Made by a program: the position numbers and the translations under genes
In this document: positions 42,503 to 44,770 of the stretch, in pieces
How positions within the stretch are numbered: the first letter of the stretch is position 1
Layout: every line of letters begins with the position of its first letter
The notes under the pieces: generated by a model
Databases searched by the model: none
Seen by the model: the letters and a program-made list of their open reading frames with translations, nothing else
Told to the model about the DNA's origin: nothing
NCBI GenBank assembly: GCA_016935315.1
Contig: JAFGRD010000063.1
Location: 1-44,770, forward strand
DNA: 44,770 bases
Direction of reading: 5' to 3'
Source of the DNA: Pirellulales bacterium
Lineage (GTDB): Bacteria > Planctomycetota > Planctomycetia > Pirellulales > Thermoguttaceae

Positions 42503-43348
42503 ATGACGAATACCAAGCGCAAGCCTTCTCCGTCGGTGCAGTCTCCCTTGGAGACGTATCTGCGTGAGATTAACGAGACGGCTCTGCTCTCGGCCGACGA
42601 CGAGCACGAGTTGGCCGTGGCGATCGGTAACGGAGACATTCAGGCCCGCGACCGCATGGTCCGCGCCAATCTGCGTCTGGTGGTCAACATCGCCCGAGGC
42701 TATACCGGCAAGGGGTTGGGGTTGCAGGACCTGATCGAGGAAGGCAACCTGGGCTTGCTGCGCGCCGTCGAGGGATTCGACCCGGCGATGGGGACGCGAT
42801 TCTCGACCTATGCGAGCTATTGGATCAAGCAATCGATCAAGCGGGCACTGATCAATACGGCTAAGACGATCCGCATTCCGGCCTACATGGTCGAGTTGCT
42901 CTCGAAATGGCGTCGGGCCAGCACCCGGCTGGCGGAGGAACTCGGGCGCACACCCACGCCGGAAGAGGTCGCGCGAGTGCTCGGATTGCCGAAGAAGAAG
43001 CTCCCCATCATCAAGAAGGCGATCCGTATCTACAATCTCACGCCGCAAACGGACCAGGCCGACGCCGGCTGGTCGCTCGGCGAGATGATCATGGACGATC
43101 GGATTCGCAATCCCGAAGAGGAGCTGGTCGAGCACGACAACCTCACTCACGTGATGAGCCTGCTGGAAACGATGGACCAGCGCGAGGCGACCGTGCTGCG
43201 GATGCGGTTCGGGCTCGACGACAACGAGCCGCGCACGTTGAAGGAAATTGGAGAGACGCTCGGTCTGACGCGCGAACGCGTTCGACAGATCGAGACCGAG
43301 GCCCTCAGCAAGCTGGCCGAGAGCCTCGAAGGCGAACAACCTCAATGA
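42503..43348 (+). CDS. RpoD/SigA-type RNA polymerase sigma factor (short, group 2-like)
   Basis: 281 residues from ATG 42503; a GTG one codon earlier is possible. Region 1.2 is SPLETYLREINETALLSADD. Region 2 (about 52-122) has ANLRLVVNIARGYTGKGLGL, the core-binding DLIEEGNLGLLRAVEGFDP and the -10 recognition part RFSTYASYWIKQSIKRAL. Region 3 is about 130-205. Region 4 (about 215-272) has the -35 helix-turn-helix TLKEIGETLGLTRERVRQIE. Region 1.1 is absent. Size and conservation fit a primary-like or alternative stationary-phase sigma; planctomycetes often have several. It would recognise TTGACA/TATAAT promoters like those in this window. Confidence 0.93.
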   Translation: MTNTKRKPSPSVQSPLETYLREINETALLSADDEHELAVAIGNGDIQARDRMVRANLRLVVNIARGYTGKGLGLQDLIEEGNLGLLRAVEGFDPAMGTRFSTYASYWIKQSIKRALINTAKTIRIPAYMVELLSKWRRASTRLAEELGRTPTPEEVARVLGLPKKKLPIIKKAIRIYNLTPQTDQADAGWSLGEMIMDDRIRNPEEELVEHDNLTHVMSLLETMDQREATVLRMRFGLDDNEPRTLKEIGETLGLTRERVRQIETEALSKLAESLEGEQPQ

Positions 43349-43385
43349 ACCAGCAACAGGGCGGAACCGTAGACGTCCCGGCGAC

Positions 43386-43796
43386 TCAGTCTTTCGCCAC
43401 GTAGTCGATCACGAGCACCTTGTCCAAGTGGGGCATCAACTCCTCCACAAACGCCTTGTGCGCCGGATGCGGCAGATAGACGGCCCGCCCCTCGGCGTCC
43501 TTGAACGTGACCAGGAAACAGTCCGTGAAGCCATCGGCCCGCCCCTCCGGGCTGTTGTTGGTGCCCCATTCAAAGCCGATGATCGTAGGAATCTTCGAGG
43601 GCAGTTCCCGGAAGGAGTTTTCCAGCGCTTTGACCTGTTGCTCGCTCGTGCCGTCCTTGTACTTCAACAGGACCACGTGCCGGAGCTTCCCGAGCATGGG
43701 GCTCTTCTTCGCCGCCGGCTCCGCTGTCAGGCTGGGCACGGCCAGCATGCAGCCAACCAGCACGATCAACAGTCCGCAAACAGCCACTTGTCTCAT
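43386..43796 (-). CDS. Secreted Dabb (stress-responsive A/B barrel) domain protein
   Basis: 136 residues, ATG behind GAGGAG. The signal peptide is about residues 1-25 (VAVCGLLIVLVGCMLAVPSL). One Dabb domain follows: LRHVVLLKYKDGTSEQQVKA, LENSFRELPSKIPTIIGFEW, DCFLVTFKDAEGRAVYL and HPAHKAFVEELMPHLDKVLV. The ferredoxin-like dimeric barrel is used by oxygenases, cyclases and stress proteins; no catalytic residues can be assigned. Exported Dabb proteins are frequent in planctomycetes. It converges with the sigma-factor gene (37-bp gap). Confidence 0.9.
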   Translation of the reverse strand: MRQVAVCGLLIVLVGCMLAVPSLTAEPAAKKSPMLGKLRHVVLLKYKDGTSEQQVKALENSFRELPSKIPTIIGFEWGTNNSPEGRADGFTDCFLVTFKDAEGRAVYLPHPAHKAFVEELMPHLDKVLVIDYVAKD

Positions 43797-44040
43797 GGTG
43801 ATCTCCTCACACAGGTTGGAGTGAATCGGACGGTCACAGGCAGTTGCACGGCCAAGGACCGCCGTTCACAGCCCGACGAGAATCCCCCGGGGCCGCTGCC
43901 TGGAGCCCCTGAGTATACCGCGTCCGCGCCGCCGGGACAAACGCCCGCCCCCTTCCCGCCGCCTCGGCCAACGCCTATATTGGTCGGTAATCTCTCCTGA
44001 CATCAATGTCTGTTTGTGCTGTTTTCTGGAGTGGATCGCG

Positions 44041-44574
44041 ATGGCCCAACCGAGCGAATTGAACCTCACCGAGTACATCCGCAGCGTTCCCGACTTCCCC
44101 AAGCCGGGAATCCTCTTCCGCGACATCACGCCGCTGCTGGCTGCGCCGGCAGCTTTCCGCCAGGCGATCGGTCAACTGGCCCATCGATTCCGCGATGCGA
44201 AGATCGACGTGGTGGCAGCCGCCGAAGCCCGGGGATTTCTTTTTGCCGCTCCCCTGGCGTTGGAGCTTGATGCGGCGCTGGTCCCGATCCGCAAGCCGGG
44301 TAAGCTGCCCTGCAAAGCGCTCTCGTTGACTTACGATCTGGAATATGGGACCGACACGCTGGAGATCCATGCCGACGCGATTCCCCGGGGTGCAAACGTG
44401 TTGATCGTCGACGACCTGCTGGCCACTGGCGGAACCGTCGAGGCCTGTTGCCGGATGGTCGAGAAGGCCGGCGGCAAGGTAGCCGGATGCGCCTTCGTCA
44501 TCGAACTGGTCGGCCTCGGCGGGGCCAAGCGAATCGACCAGTACAGGACGATTAGCCTGCTTCGCTACGACTGA
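44041..44574 (+). CDS. apt: Adenine phosphoribosyltransferase
   Basis: Purine salvage: adenine + PRPP to AMP + PPi. 177 residues from ATG 44041 behind GGAG. The N-terminal hood carries IRSVPDFPKPGILFRDITPL, the flexible loop has AAAEARGFLFAAPLAL and VPIRKPGKLP, and the PRPP-binding motif is VLIVDDLLATGGT (120-132). Length is typical (E. coli 183). A TATATT (43976-43981) upstream could be its -10; no -35 seen. All expected motifs are intact. Confidence 0.95.
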   Translation: MAQPSELNLTEYIRSVPDFPKPGILFRDITPLLAAPAAFRQAIGQLAHRFRDAKIDVVAAAEARGFLFAAPLALELDAALVPIRKPGKLPCKALSLTYDLEYGTDTLEIHADAIPRGANVLIVDDLLATGGTVEACCRMVEKAGGKVAGCAFVIELVGLGGAKRIDQYRTISLLRYD

Positions 44575-44599
44575 AGCCCTTGGCCGGGAAACTCAAAGG

Positions 44600-44691
44600 C
44601 ATCTTCAGTCAACGTGTGATGAAAAAGCAAGACCGCTACGCGTCCTTGCACTTTCATGTATGTCCAACTTGTTCTTATACAAGTCCTAGCG
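44600..44691 (-). repeat. Dispersed repeat family B, copy B6 (full length)
   Basis: On the minus strand GGACTTGTATAAGAACAAG, TTGGACATACATGAAAGTGC, the core GGACGCGTAGCGG, then CTTGCTTTTTCATCACACG and TTGACTGAAGATG. It matches B2 throughout. The stem GAAAGTGCAAG/CTTGCTTTTTC has two mismatches. Confidence 0.85.
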
Positions 44692-44770
44692 CGGCCTCGC
44701 TACGCTCGGCCGCAACCAAAGGGGGCTGAATTTCAGAGTACGGTTACAAAAAGGGCGTTCATCCTGGATG
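44692..44770. other. Window end, no gene recognised
   Basis: GCGGCC (44691-44696) and GGCCGC (44708-44713) form a hairpin just outside B6. The rest has no open frame worth calling and may lead to a gene beyond the window; the B6 orientation suggests a minus-strand gene there. Confidence 0.3.

Overview
The window looks like a chromosomal segment of a Planctomycetota bacterium, probably Pirellulales-like. This is inferred from gene content, not from a marker gene. The clues are a thioredoxin with two YHS-like C-terminal units, a DUF1080 secreted hydrolase-type protein, ThuA, a Tat-exported fucose-isomerase-like protein, a lysine-repeat histone-like protein, a zinc-ribbon threonine synthase, many small secreted hypotheticals, high GC, short operons and gene-free gaps of 0.3-1.2 kb. 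I see no rRNA, CRISPR array, transposase, integrase or phage gene.

Layout. 0-4.4 kb: tRNA-Ser(GGA), rho, a long gap, an exported thioredoxin-YHS protein and a zinc-ribbon membrane protein. 4.4-9.8 kb: thiC, a DUF1080 protein, a CmpX-like multi-pass channel protein and a zinc-finger membrane protein. 10.2-14.9 kb: a ROK kinase, a threonine/lysine pair (thrC-dapB, minus strand) and a dksA/traR-like gene with lspA. 15-20.4 kb: a Tat-exported isomerase-like protein, an Rrf2 regulator, a ClC-CBS chloride transporter and a HisN-type phosphatase. 20.4-23.9 kb: a poorly conserved stretch with three hypothetical genes and a leucine-rich-repeat remnant. 23.9-32.7 kb: cheX, fliG, bamA, htrA (minus), rnc and a PP-loop tRNA-thiolation-like enzyme. 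32.8-34.2 kb: the lysine-repeat protein followed by 1.15 kb without a gene. 34.2-38.4 kb: ThuA and a sugar isomerase (minus), divergent from a uroporphyrinogen-decarboxylase-like enzyme and a secreted protein. 38.5-44.6 kb: the conserved cmk-plsC-rpsA order, an RpoD-type sigma factor, a Dabb protein and apt.

Most genes are housekeeping: transcription (rho, sigma, DksA-like), translation (rpsA, tRNA), RNA processing (rnc, tRNA thiolation), envelope assembly (bamA, htrA, lspA, plsC) and amino-acid, thiamine and nucleotide metabolism (thrC, dapB, thiC, cmk, apt). Eleven sigma70-like promoters can be proposed by eye, several close to consensus.

The least ordinary signals are: (1) two families of dispersed, hairpin-forming intergenic repeats, here called A (3 copies) and B (about 7 copies or fragments), some placed right after stop codons; (2) a threonine synthase whose zinc-ribbon N-terminus is reached only if translation starts at an ATT codon behind an AAGGAG site; (3) a perfect 16-bp palindrome in the divergent sugar-gene promoter region; (4) a BamA with a long Pro/Gln-rich insert before the barrel; (5) a cheX-fliG pair with no other flagellar gene nearby; and (6) a 79-residue protein with 51 lysines. 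I do not see a multi-gene system that is clearly new.
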